Of a stretch of 21,258 bases of DNA, positions 9,590 to 15,777 are shown in pieces. Made by a program: the position numbers and the translations under genes. Origin of the DNA: Thermoplasmata archaeon (GTDB lineage: Archaea; Thermoplasmatota; Thermoplasmata; Lutacidiplasmatales; UBA184); assembly GCA_030040755.1 (NCBI GenBank), contig JASHTC010000153.1, positions 1 to 21,258 of the forward strand, written 5' to 3'. The notes beneath the pieces were generated by a model. The model ran no database searches. It was given only the letters and a program-made list of their open reading frames with translations, and was not told where the DNA came from. Each line of letters opens with the position of its first letter. Position 1 is the stretch's first letter.

Positions 9590-10089
9590 AACATCCCGGG
9601 GACCGGACCGCCCGGTCCGAGCCCGGGAAGGCCCCGGGGCGGTCCCAGCGGTAGCCGGTCGTACTCGACCGTGTGGTGGATCCCGCGGCGACGGAGCATC
9701 GTCGAGACCTGCTCGGTGATCTGCACGACCTCCTGACAGCGGGCGGGCTTGGTGAAGTAGAACTCGGCGCGCCGCTCGTCGGAGAGCGGGAAGATCAGGC
9801 GCAGCCCGAAGGGGTCCTGACGGTTGTATCCCGCGGGCTTGCGGTTGCCCTTCAGGTCCCGCAGGTTCTCGTCCAGGAGGACCTCCGGGAGCAGCGGGTC
9901 GGACTCCTTGACGAACGGCCGGTTCATCTCGACGACCCGTCGGTGGATGTCGGGGTAGACTCGGACCAGGTCCTTGTACGACCGTTTGGGGTCGAGAAGG
10001 ATGTGGCCGCTGCGGGCCTTCACGGGAGGGGTCAAGCGACCGAAGAAGGTCGTTCGGGCTCTTAGGCGCTTCGCTGGGGTGGGGGCCAT
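9580..10089 (-). CDS. Hypothetical protein, 169 residues
   Basis: Not recognised. A basic N-terminus (MAPTPAKRLRARTTFFGR) is followed by a mixed charged region with VYPDIHRRVVEMNRPF and a segment GLRLIFPLSDERRAEFYF that looks like a beta hairpin. Next come a helix around KPARCQEVVQITEQVSTMLR and a Gly/Pro-rich end. There is no signal peptide or membrane helix. The ATG at 10089 is the first in-frame start and has no clear Shine-Dalgarno site. It diverges from the YbjQ gene (87-nt gap) and converges on the giant gene (24-nt gap). The amino-acid composition looks like real coding sequence, and the competing frames are weaker. Function unknown. Confidence 0.72.
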   Translation of the reverse strand: MAPTPAKRLRARTTFFGRLTPPVKARSGHILLDPKRSYKDLVRVYPDIHRRVVEMNRPFVKESDPLLPEVLLDENLRDLKGNRKPAGYNRQDPFGLRLIFPLSDERRAEFYFTKPARCQEVVQITEQVSTMLRRRGIHHTVEYDRLPLGPPRGLPGLGPGGPVPGMLGP

Positions 10090-10145
10090 GCCCTCTCCGA
10101 ACCTCGGGTCCGGTCGAGCTCGGAACCTCCGGGGGGTCCAGGGGA

Positions 10146-10152
10146 GTTAAGC
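10146..10152 (+). promoter_or_regulatory. TATA-like box GTTAAGC, leaderless spacing
   Basis: GTTAAGC stands in an otherwise GC-rich gap. Its first T is exactly 30 nt before the ATG of the YbjQ gene. That is the distance at which an archaeal TATA box would start transcription at or next to the start codon. The same 7-mer at the same distance precedes the MetE N-terminal-like gene on the other strand. Confidence 0.55.
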
Positions 10153-10176
10153 GCGTCCGGCGCCTCGGCCGGCCCG

Positions 10177-10584
10177 ATGTCTGCGACTCCGCTGCCTCCG
10201 GGGGGACCCCCGGTGTATGCCCCTCCGACCGACATGATCCTCGTCAGCCTGCCGTATATTCCCGGCTTTCGCATCGTGCGCACCATCGGGGTCACCTACG
10301 GGCTGATCGTCCGCTCCCGAGGACTCGGCCGGAACATCGTCGCGGGGTTCCGGAGCCTCGCCGGGGGGGAGATCAAGGAGTACACCCAGCTCCTGGAGCA
10401 GTCCCGGCACGAGGCGCTCCAGCGATTGACCGAGCACGCCCGGAGCTTGGGGGCGAACGCGGTGATCTCCGTGGCCTTCGACACCTCCGAGATGAGCGAG
10501 ATCATGACCGAGATCCTGGCCTACGGGACCGCGGTCGTGGTCGAGCCCGAGCCGGGCGCGCCGCAGCCGGTCTCCCTCCGTTAG
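10177..10584 (+). CDS. YbjQ / UPF0145 family protein
   Basis: A 135-residue member of the YbjQ (UPF0145, DUF74) family, small oligomeric proteins sometimes labelled heavy-metal-binding; their biochemical role is not settled. Family features seen are ILVSLPYIPGFRIVRTIGVTYG near the N-terminus (residues ~21-42), the RSRGLGRNIVAGFRSLAGGE block, a long helix with EALQRLTEHARSLGANAVI, and a final strand AYGTAVVVE. The first ~18 residues are a Pro-rich extension. Length is slightly above the family norm of ~105 because of the two tails. No Shine-Dalgarno site is visible, but a TATA-like box lies 30 nt upstream, so the mRNA is probably leaderless. It is followed by a hairpin and then a tRNA gene on the same strand. 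Confidence 0.9.
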   Translation: MSATPLPPGGPPVYAPPTDMILVSLPYIPGFRIVRTIGVTYGLIVRSRGLGRNIVAGFRSLAGGEIKEYTQLLEQSRHEALQRLTEHARSLGANAVISVAFDTSEMSEIMTEILAYGTAVVVEPEPGAPQPVSLR

Positions 10585-10604
10585 CGGTGGGAAAGGCTCA
10601 AAGA

Positions 10605-10625
10605 GGGGGTCCGCTACGGACCCCC
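10605..10625. terminator. Perfect 9-bp hairpin between the YbjQ gene and tRNA-Glu
   Basis: GGGGGTCCG-CTA-CGGACCCCC is a perfect 9-bp stem with a 3-base loop, 20 nt after the YbjQ stop and 3 nt before the tRNA. It could end the upstream transcript or mark the tRNA 5' leader for processing. There is no T-run. It shares CTACGGACCC with the hairpin at 9576-9589. Confidence 0.5.
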
Positions 10626-10628
10626 GGC

Positions 10629-10733
10629 GCTCCCGTAGTCTAGTGGTCAAGGATAGAGGCCTCTCGAGCCTCTGACGCGGGTTCAAATCCTGCCGACCCT
10701 CGCGGACGGCCGGGGAAACTCCCGCCGGGAGCA
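10629..10733 (+). tRNA. tRNA-Glu (anticodon CTC), interrupted near the T stem
   Basis: The parts are: acceptor 5' strand GCTCCCG (10629-10635); TA; D arm GTCT/GGAT with G18-G19 in its loop; anticodon stem GAGGC/GCCTC (10656-10660, 10668-10672) with loop CTCTCGA, giving anticodon CTC for Glu; a short variable region; T stem GCGGG (10677-10681) and loop TTCAAAT. The matching acceptor 3' strand CGGGAGC and discriminator A lie at 10726-10733, displaced by 32 nt. Removing 32 nt gives exactly 73 nt with all stems intact, including a perfect 7-bp acceptor. CCA is not encoded. The gene must be spliced to be functional; otherwise it is a pseudogene. Confidence 0.8.
10691..10722 (+). other. Probable noncanonical 32-nt tRNA intron
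   Basis: The 32 nt that break the tRNA-Glu. The exact edges can slide: the first removed base may be any from 10689 to 10694, giving T-stem 3' strand CCCGC or CCTGC, so the joint lies between tRNA positions 60/61 and 65/66. A partial bulge-helix-bulge can be drawn, with a 3-nt bulge at 10690-10692, CCG 10693-10695 pairing with CGG 10726-10728, and a second bulge at 10722-10724. The inner helix is poor. Splicing by the archaeal tRNA endonuclease is inference. Confidence 0.55.
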
Positions 10734-10790
10734 CCTCACTCTCCGGGAGATGCCTCCCCGAGTACCGTGGGGTGCCCCCCGCCCGCGATT

Positions 10791-10807
10791 CCGGGGCAGT
10801 CCCCCGG
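10791..10807. terminator. Hairpin downstream of the repeat-bearing TasA-like gene
   Basis: CCGGGG-CAGTC-CCCCGG is a perfect 6-bp stem with a 5-base loop, 17 nt past the stop of the minus-strand surface-protein gene. Its position suggests transcript end or 3' protection. There is no T-tract. Confidence 0.35.
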
Positions 10808-10824
10808 CCCCACCATCGGGAGCG

Positions 10825-12114
10825 TCATGTCTTGAACTTCACGCTGACGGCCGCCGTAGTACCGTTCACGGTGACCGATCCCGAACTGGGCGTCGCCGTA
10901 TACCCGGGTACCGTCCCGACCGTGTAGCCGTACGTCCCGTTCGGCTCGGTGAACGTGATCGTGGACGTCGTCGAGGCCTTGGTCACTCCGTTCAACGTGA
11001 CCGACCACGACGTGCCCGACGTGAGGCCCGTTTCGGTGAACGTCACCGCGTACGTCACCTGCGTGTAGGTCACGCTCACCGAGAGCGGTCCTCCGTTGAC
11101 GGTCTTCGTGCCGCTGTACGGGAGGGTGCTCTGGTGCCAGCCTGGGTTGCCCGCAATCGAATAGGCGTAGGTCCCGTTCGGTTCCGACGCGAACGAGAGG
11201 GTATCGGTCCCCCCGTTGGTGGTCAGGCTCTTCGTCACGCCGTTGACCGTCACCTTCCATGTGAGGCTGGACGGGAGGCCGCTCTCCGAGAACGTCACCG
11301 GGTACGTCACCTGGGTGTAGTGAAGGGTCGGTTCGCTGACGGCCGCACCGCTCACCACTACGTTCCCGTTGTACGGGAGGGTGGTCTGCTGCCACCCGGG
11401 GTCACCCGCGATCGAGTAGGCGTAGGTCCCGCTGGCTAGACCGGTCCACGTGAGGCTATCCGTGCAGCCGTTGGTCGTGAGGTGCTCCGTCACCCCGTTG
11501 ACGGTCACCGCCCACGGGAGGCCGGATGGGAGCCCGCTCTCCGAGAACGTCACCGAGTAGGTCGTGACCGACTCGGTCCCCGTGATCGTGACCTCGAGCG
11601 TCGCTTGGGCCCCCTCGCACGCGTTCCCGGCGGTCGGGGCGAGGGAGATCGTGCCCTGGAAGGAGAAGACGTGCTCGGGAGCAATCACGGCCGGCGGCGA
11701 TGTCGGGACATTGTCCGAGTACCCGAAGAGCGGGCATCCGGACGGCTCGGAGAACGCCACTTTCTCGGCGAGCGAGACGGCCGCTTCGCCGATGTTCTCC
11801 AGCGCGGCGTAGAACACGCACGACTGGCCCGGGGCGAGGCGGCTCACGGTCACCGTCAGAGTGCTGGAACTCAGCCCCCCGAGGGTGCACGTCACGGTAG
11901 CGGGCTTGGCGATCGTCGAAGGGCTGGTCCAGATGAGTCCGGCGACCGGACAGCCGCCGCTGCCCGAGTCGCCCGAGCTCTCTCCGCACCCGCCGCCTCC
12001 CCCTTGGGTCCAGGCGTATGCGATGCCTCCGGATCCCACCAGCGCGAGTACCGCGATGGAGACCAAGAGAAGGTTCGTCGATGACCGGGCTGGGGAGAGG
12101 GCGGGCCGGGTCAT
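10825..12114 (-). CDS. TasA/camelysin-like secreted protein with three C-terminal beta repeats
   Basis: 429 residues. A hydrophobic N-terminal segment (residues ~14-35, ending VGSGGIAYAW) resembles SipW-dependent signal peptides. A Gly/Ser/Cys linker follows, then a TasA-type beta domain (~58-184) with LAPGQSCVFYAALENIG. Three tandem domains of 76-85 residues come next (185-269, 270-353, 354-429). Each opens with (T/S)YxVTF(S/T)E(S/T)GL and contains W(A/K/S)VT(V/L)NGVT and GTY(A/G)Y; these are typical Thermoplasmata surface-protein modules. There is no C-terminal membrane anchor. The core domain aligns with the neighbouring 176-residue protein, sharing three cysteines (99, 127, 166) and an AGN-x-C-x-GA motif. 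I infer a filament subunit or filament-associated adhesin processed by the signal peptidase upstream in the locus. Confidence 0.85.
   Translation of the reverse strand: MTRPALSPARSSTNLLLVSIAVLALVGSGGIAYAWTQGGGGGCGESSGDSGSGGCPVAGLIWTSPSTIAKPATVTCTLGGLSSSTLTVTVSRLAPGQSCVFYAALENIGEAAVSLAEKVAFSEPSGCPLFGYSDNVPTSPPAVIAPEHVFSFQGTISLAPTAGNACEGAQATLEVTITGTESVTTYSVTFSESGLPSGLPWAVTVNGVTEHLTTNGCTDSLTWTGLASGTYAYSIAGDPGWQQTTLPYNGNVVVSGAAVSEPTLHYTQVTYPVTFSESGLPSSLTWKVTVNGVTKSLTTNGGTDTLSFASEPNGTYAYSIAGNPGWHQSTLPYSGTKTVNGGPLSVSVTYTQVTYAVTFTETGLTSGTSWSVTLNGVTKASTTSTITFTEPNGTYGYTVGTVPGYTATPSSGSVTVNGTTAAVSVKFKT
10828..11562 (-). repeat. Three tandem 'SESGLPSG' beta-sandwich repeats
   Basis: The repeats span 11562-11308, 11307-11056 and 11055-10828 (minus strand). 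The first two are very similar (VTFSESGLPS, TVNGVT, LTTNG, GTYAYSIAG, PGW, STLPY or TTLPY), while the third is shorter and more diverged. Domains of this type decorate many secreted Thermoplasmata proteins, where binding or spacing roles are assumed but not proven. Confidence 0.85.
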
Positions 12115-12428
12115 TGAGAATCCAGCGCGGGCCCCGTCGGTACGTCCGCTTCGGCATGCCGGCTGGCCTCCCCCTCATGAGTGCCCGTGTTGGGGACCCG
12201 AGGGCCTGCCGATCCGGTGCCACCCCGGATGCCGACGGCCGACACCGCGGCCGCAACCGCCGCCGGTCGAGCCGCCGAGACCCTCGAAGCTAACATTCCC
12301 TCGAACACGTTCCTGCTGGGGTGGGTCCCGTGCGGAGCCTCTTGGTTTGGACGATGGCCTCCTTTTCAGTCCCGTCGAAAAGGGGAAGGAAGGGGTTAGA
12401 AACCGCCGCTCGGACCTGCTCCGAACGC
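12115..12428. other. Intergenic region between the two TasA-like genes
   Basis: 314 nt without a convincing gene; the short frames here are GC-driven. On the minus strand it starts with a pyrimidine-rich stretch just after the upstream gene's stop (about 12385-12410), followed by the inverted repeat at 12361-12383. It presumably also holds the promoter of the 429-residue protein, but I see no clear TATA box close to 12114. Confidence 0.5.
12361..12383 (-). terminator. Inverted repeat and pyrimidine tract after the small TasA-like gene
   Basis: CCTTTTC-(9 nt)-GAAAAGG is a 7-bp AU-rich stem, 46 nt past the stop at 12429. Read on the minus strand it is preceded by a C/T-rich run. Archaeal intrinsic termination favours T-rich stretches, so this is a plausible end of transcription. 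Confidence 0.4.
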
Positions 12429-12959
12429 TCAGGCGTAGCTCGTCCCTACCAGGGTGTCTTGGAAGGACAGGGTCGCGCCCTGGCACTCATTGCCCGCGTT
12501 GCCGAGGTAGACGGTGACCGAAACCGTGAAGGTGCCACCCGGTGCCACGCCGGTCCAGGGCCCGTTGTCCGAAAGCGTCCACTCGCCCACCGTGCAACCG
12601 TTCCCGCCGCTGATGGACTCGCTGCCGAAGGAGGACGCGACGTTGACCCCGACGGAACCGCCGTTCACTGCTTGCTCACTGAACTCGCACCAGTCCGTGG
12701 GTGCGAAGCCGGTGGGTGCGACGGTCATGACATTGTCGTCACTCAGAGGATCCTGGTACGAAGAGAAGGAAGCCGAACCGCACGCGACGTAGGATCCGTA
12801 CGAGCTAACCACGGGACTTCCGTTGAAGTGAATCTCCGCGATGCCTCCCGTCGCCGTCCCGTTCACGTAGGCGTTCGCCGTAAACGCGGCGAACCCAATC
12901 CCCCCTACCGCGACGATCGCCACTGCTGCCACCATGGCCAACACTAACCGATTTCCCAT
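12429..12959 (-). CDS. TasA/camelysin-like secreted filament protein
   Basis: 176 residues. The N-terminus MGNRLVLAMVAAVAIVAVGG followed by IGFAAFTANAYVNGTA closely resembles TasA/CalY signal peptides, which SipW cleaves after the hydrophobic core. The rest is a single beta-rich domain with cysteines at 60, 91, 122 and 159 and no second membrane segment. C91, C122 and C159 and the motif NAGNECQGA align with C99, C127 and C166 and TAGNACEGA of the larger neighbour, so the two are paralogues. ATG 12959 is chosen because AGGAGGAG sits five bases upstream, the strongest Shine-Dalgarno site in the window, and a TATA box lies at 13014-13018; a longer frame to 13076 lacks support. TasA-type proteins and archaeal AbpA polymerise into extracellular fibres, so this is likely the major subunit (inference). 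Confidence 0.85.
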   Translation of the reverse strand: MGNRLVLAMVAAVAIVAVGGIGFAAFTANAYVNGTATGGIAEIHFNGSPVVSSYGSYVACGSASFSSYQDPLSDDNVMTVAPTGFAPTDWCEFSEQAVNGGSVGVNVASSFGSESISGGNGCTVGEWTLSDNGPWTGVAPGGTFTVSVTVYLGNAGNECQGATLSFQDTLVGTSYA

Positions 12960-12962
12960 GCT

Positions 12963-13018
12963 CTCCTCCTGTTTCCGGGTCGCTGGACCCACGGGGCCGT
13001 ACCGCTTCACGCGATATA
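12963..13018 (-). promoter_or_regulatory. Promoter and strong Shine-Dalgarno site of the small TasA-like gene
   Basis: On the minus strand AGTATATCGC (13020-13011) is a good TATA box. Initiation about 27 nt downstream (near 12989) gives a ~30-nt leader ending in AGGAGGAG (12970-12963), five bases from the ATG. The strong box and ribosome site suggest high expression, as expected for a structural subunit. Confidence 0.65.
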
Positions 13019-13136
13019 CTGCGACAGAAGGTTTGCCGGCCGTCGTTCGTACGTGGACGGCGATTTGTAGGTACAACGCCCTCGGGTATGGGGAACACTA
13101 CGTAGTCTACGAAGCCGTTGGCCGGTTCTCGTGAAA

Positions 13137-14420
13137 CTACCGAGACCGCCTCGAATTCTCCGAGGCGGTCGCGAGCAGTCGGGAGAGTTCCTCTACTTCG
13201 ACGGTCGCCTCCTCCTCCGCACCGGAGCGGATGAAGTAGAGGGCACGGCTCACGCGCCGGCGGGCGACGGCGGCAGTCGCCTCGTCGAGCGCAAGGCGGT
13301 GCAACCACTGGACCTCCTGCTGCAGCTGATGGACCAGCAGGGGGGTGGCCGGTCCCGAGGGGGGGCCGGACGGCGGAGCCTCCCGGTCCTCGGCCGGCGC
13401 CGACTTCCCGCCGTCGCCGGAATACCGGTACGTATACGCGAGGAGCCCGTCCAGCACGAAGAACGTCGAGCGCGCCGGGTCGGGCCCGGCGGGACGCAGG
13501 ATCGGCTTTCCGAGGGTGTCCGCGATCTTCACGAGGTCGGAGAACGTCGCGACGGCCGTCACGGTCGTCCCCTTGGGCGCCGCTGAGATCACGGCGATCG
13601 CCTCGTCGTACGGCCGGATGATCTCTTCGAGCGGCGCGACCGGCTCCTCCTCCGGCCGTCGCGTAGCGACCCAGGCGCTGCCGCCGAGGCCCCCCACCGA
13701 GCCGACCAGGGCGAGGTAGGGGAAGGCCCCCGCCACGCCGCTGGTGGCCGTGGGAGGCGGTGGCGCGAGGAGCGAGCCCGTCGCCGCGTAGGAGAGGCCG
13801 CTCGGCGTGATGAGGGACCCCGAGAACGAGAAGTTCAGCTCGGGCTCTAACGCAAGCGACTGCTCCAAGCCCGCGGCCTCCACCGTACCCGTGATCACGG
13901 GGTCGAGGGAGAGGGTGTACCCGCTCCCGTAGTAGTCGAGCTGGCTGTTGATCGCCGCGGCGAGCGCAACGACCCGGCTCACGTTGATGGCGTACTGGAA
14001 GCCGAGCGTAGCGACGGTGGTGGCGGCCCACGAGGAGCTGTTGAGCGAGGTGAAGAGGGTCTTCGACCAGGCCGTGGTCGAGAGCGTGACCGCGAACGTC
14101 TCGACGAGCGAGACGGCCGCGGTGCGGTTCGTCTCGAGGGAGTAGGTGATCGATGAGTTGATCCAGTTGGTGATCGGCGCGAACAGGGTCACATCGCCCC
14201 CGTAGACCTCGGTCGAGTTGTTGTAGAGGTAGCTCGGCCGTACCGCCGCGGCGAACTGGCCGACCGAGCTCTCCGAGTAGGTGGCCACCGTGGTCCCCGT
14301 GGGCCCCGCGCCCGACGGGTGAGTCTCGGCATAGAGATAGTAGGCCGCCCATACGGTGGTGAGCACGAAGACGACGGCGAGGACCGCCGCCACCCGGCGG
14401 GCTCGGGGAGAGAGGGTCAC
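13137..14420 (-). CDS. DUF5305-like bitopic membrane protein
   Basis: 427 residues. Membrane helix 1 is at ~9-30 (VAAVLAVVFVLTTVWAAYYL). An extracellular beta-rich region (~31-228) carries about seven N-x-S/T sequons (N67, N68, N88, N98, N127, N146, N196). Helix 2 is at ~231-252. A cytoplasmic domain (~262-335) has FSDLVKIADTLGKPILRP and FFVLDGLLAYTYRY, the pattern of DUF5305 proteins found beside SipW-type peptidases in archaea. A Pro-rich linker and an amphipathic helix end the protein. The GTG at 14420 is chosen because it overlaps the peptidase stop (GTGA), a typical coupled start; the frame is open further upstream but overlaps the peptidase. Its role is probably to assemble or anchor the secreted filament, or to sense at the membrane. 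The family match is from memory of its pattern. Confidence 0.8.
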   Translation of the reverse strand: MTLSPRARRVAAVLAVVFVLTTVWAAYYLYAETHPSGAGPTGTTVATYSESSVGQFAAAVRPSYLYNNSTEVYGGDVTLFAPITNWINSSITYSLETNRTAAVSLVETFAVTLSTTAWSKTLFTSLNSSSWAATTVATLGFQYAINVSRVVALAAAINSQLDYYGSGYTLSLDPVITGTVEAAGLEQSLALEPELNFSFSGSLITPSGLSYAATGSLLAPPPPTATSGVAGAFPYLALVGSVGGLGGSAWVATRRPEEEPVAPLEEIIRPYDEAIAVISAAPKGTTVTAVATFSDLVKIADTLGKPILRPAGPDPARSTFFVLDGLLAYTYRYSGDGGKSAPAEDREAPPSGPPSGPATPLLVHQLQQEVQWLHRLALDEATAAVARRRVSRALYFIRSGAEEEATVEVEELSRLLATASENSRRSR

Positions 14421-15769
14421 GGTCGCCGCCCCCACCACAGCATCGGGACGAGGAGAAGAAGCACGATGACGGCTCCCGCAAAGAGCGGGTCGAGGATCAG
14501 AAACCCGACGTACGGTACGTACAGGACCACGGCCCCGTGGACGGCGCTGTACGGCACGGTGCACGGGTCCTGGGCCGGGTTCGCGTCCCCCTTGGTCTGG
14601 TAGACCCAGTTCGGTCCCGAGGAGACGACCCTGATGACGCGATGGACCGTCGGGGAGGGGAGACAGCTGACGCTGAATGCGATGATCGTGCCGACCGTGA
14701 TCGCGCTGGGCGCGACGTGCTCGATCACGACCAGCGTTCCCCGCTCGAGCGTCGGGACCATGCTACCGGTCGCGATCGCGAGCAGCGGCTGGGACGTGCC
14801 CAGGACGGCCGGAAGGCCGTAACCCATCGAGATCGCGACGACCCCGACCACGGCGGCGCTGACGAGCAGCCCCCGCGCGCCCTGGCGGTCGCGGGCCCGG
14901 TTTCGGAACCGGTACCGGCGGGGGCCGATTCGTTCGCCGAGGTAGCGGAGGGCCTGGAGACGTGGCTCCTTCAGGCCGAGCCCGACGACGAGAAGGAGGA
15001 CGGCTTCGGAGATCAGCGCAGACGCGAAGGCGACCTCCCACGTCGGGAAGGTCACCCCCACGGGAAGCAGCGCGCTGGCCGCGACGACCCCGCTCAGGAG
15101 CGTGACCGGGCCAAGAAGGCTCCACTGGGACTTGTAGAAGTACAGCGCGAGGACGATCCCGAGGACAAATTCGACGAGCGACGTCGAGAAGACGTACTCG
15201 ACGGCCCCGGTCGGGCCCAGCAGCGGGAAGATCGTGAAGTTGGTCGAATAGAGCGAGAACGCTCCCGCCGAGAGCAGGATCGCCGCGCGGAGCGAGACGG
15301 CCTGGGAGAGAGTTCGGAAGAGGTAGCCGAAGAAGAGACCCGCCTCCGCGACCGCGACCACGGGGGCGCTCAAGAGGATGTACCCGAAGGCCCACACCGG
15401 GACGGGCGGGACCCTCCCGAAGCCGAAGAGGAACCCCGGGTCGATGCTCAGCGCCAGGTACAGCATCACGAGGAGCACCGAGAACGCCAGCGGCTGCACG
15501 AGCGGCCCCCGGACCGTGAAGCCGAAATCCCGCAGCGGCCGCCCCTCGAGCCGCGCCGCGAGCAGCAGGAGGCTCAGCAGGGCGCCCTGGACCGCGATGA
15601 ACCCGACGTAGCTCTCATCGATCGTCAGCGCATGAGCCGCCACCGCGTACCCCTGGGTCATCCCGATGGCGACCACCGACACGCCCGCCGCGATCCCGAG
15701 GCCACGGCTGGAGGCGCCCCGGGGTCGGGGGGCCGTCGAAGGTTCGCGCATCGCGGCCGGTCGCGCCAT
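14417..15769 (-). CDS. Signal peptidase I (SipW/ER type) fused to a CPBP-like membrane domain
   Basis: 450 residues. The C-terminal ~150 residues are a signal peptidase I with catalytic Ser336 in TGSMVPTLERG, His376 in TVHRVI (His in place of the bacterial Lys, as in SipW and ER peptidases), and Asp395/Asp401 in KGDANPAQD. A final membrane helix precedes WWGRRP. The N-terminal ~285 residues hold seven or so membrane helices resembling the CPBP (CAAX protease/bacteriocin-processing) fold. There the expected EExxxR signature is degraded to AEAGLFFGYLFR (141-152), so intramembrane proteolysis looks lost. The start at ATG 15769 sits 8 nt after the regulator's stop; a longer frame to 15895 would overlap that gene. 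It shares GTGA with the DUF5305-like gene. Likely substrates are the two TasA-like proteins. Confidence 0.87.
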   Translation of the reverse strand: MARPAAMREPSTAPRPRGASSRGLGIAAGVSVVAIGMTQGYAVAAHALTIDESYVGFIAVQGALLSLLLLAARLEGRPLRDFGFTVRGPLVQPLAFSVLLVMLYLALSIDPGFLFGFGRVPPVPVWAFGYILLSAPVVAVAEAGLFFGYLFRTLSQAVSLRAAILLSAGAFSLYSTNFTIFPLLGPTGAVEYVFSTSLVEFVLGIVLALYFYKSQWSLLGPVTLLSGVVAASALLPVGVTFPTWEVAFASALISEAVLLLVVGLGLKEPRLQALRYLGERIGPRRYRFRNRARDRQGARGLLVSAAVVGVVAISMGYGLPAVLGTSQPLLAIATGSMVPTLERGTLVVIEHVAPSAITVGTIIAFSVSCLPSPTVHRVIRVVSSGPNWVYQTKGDANPAQDPCTVPYSAVHGAVVLYVPYVGFLILDPLFAGAVIVLLLLVPMLWWGRRP

Positions 15770-15777
15770 GGAGTGGT

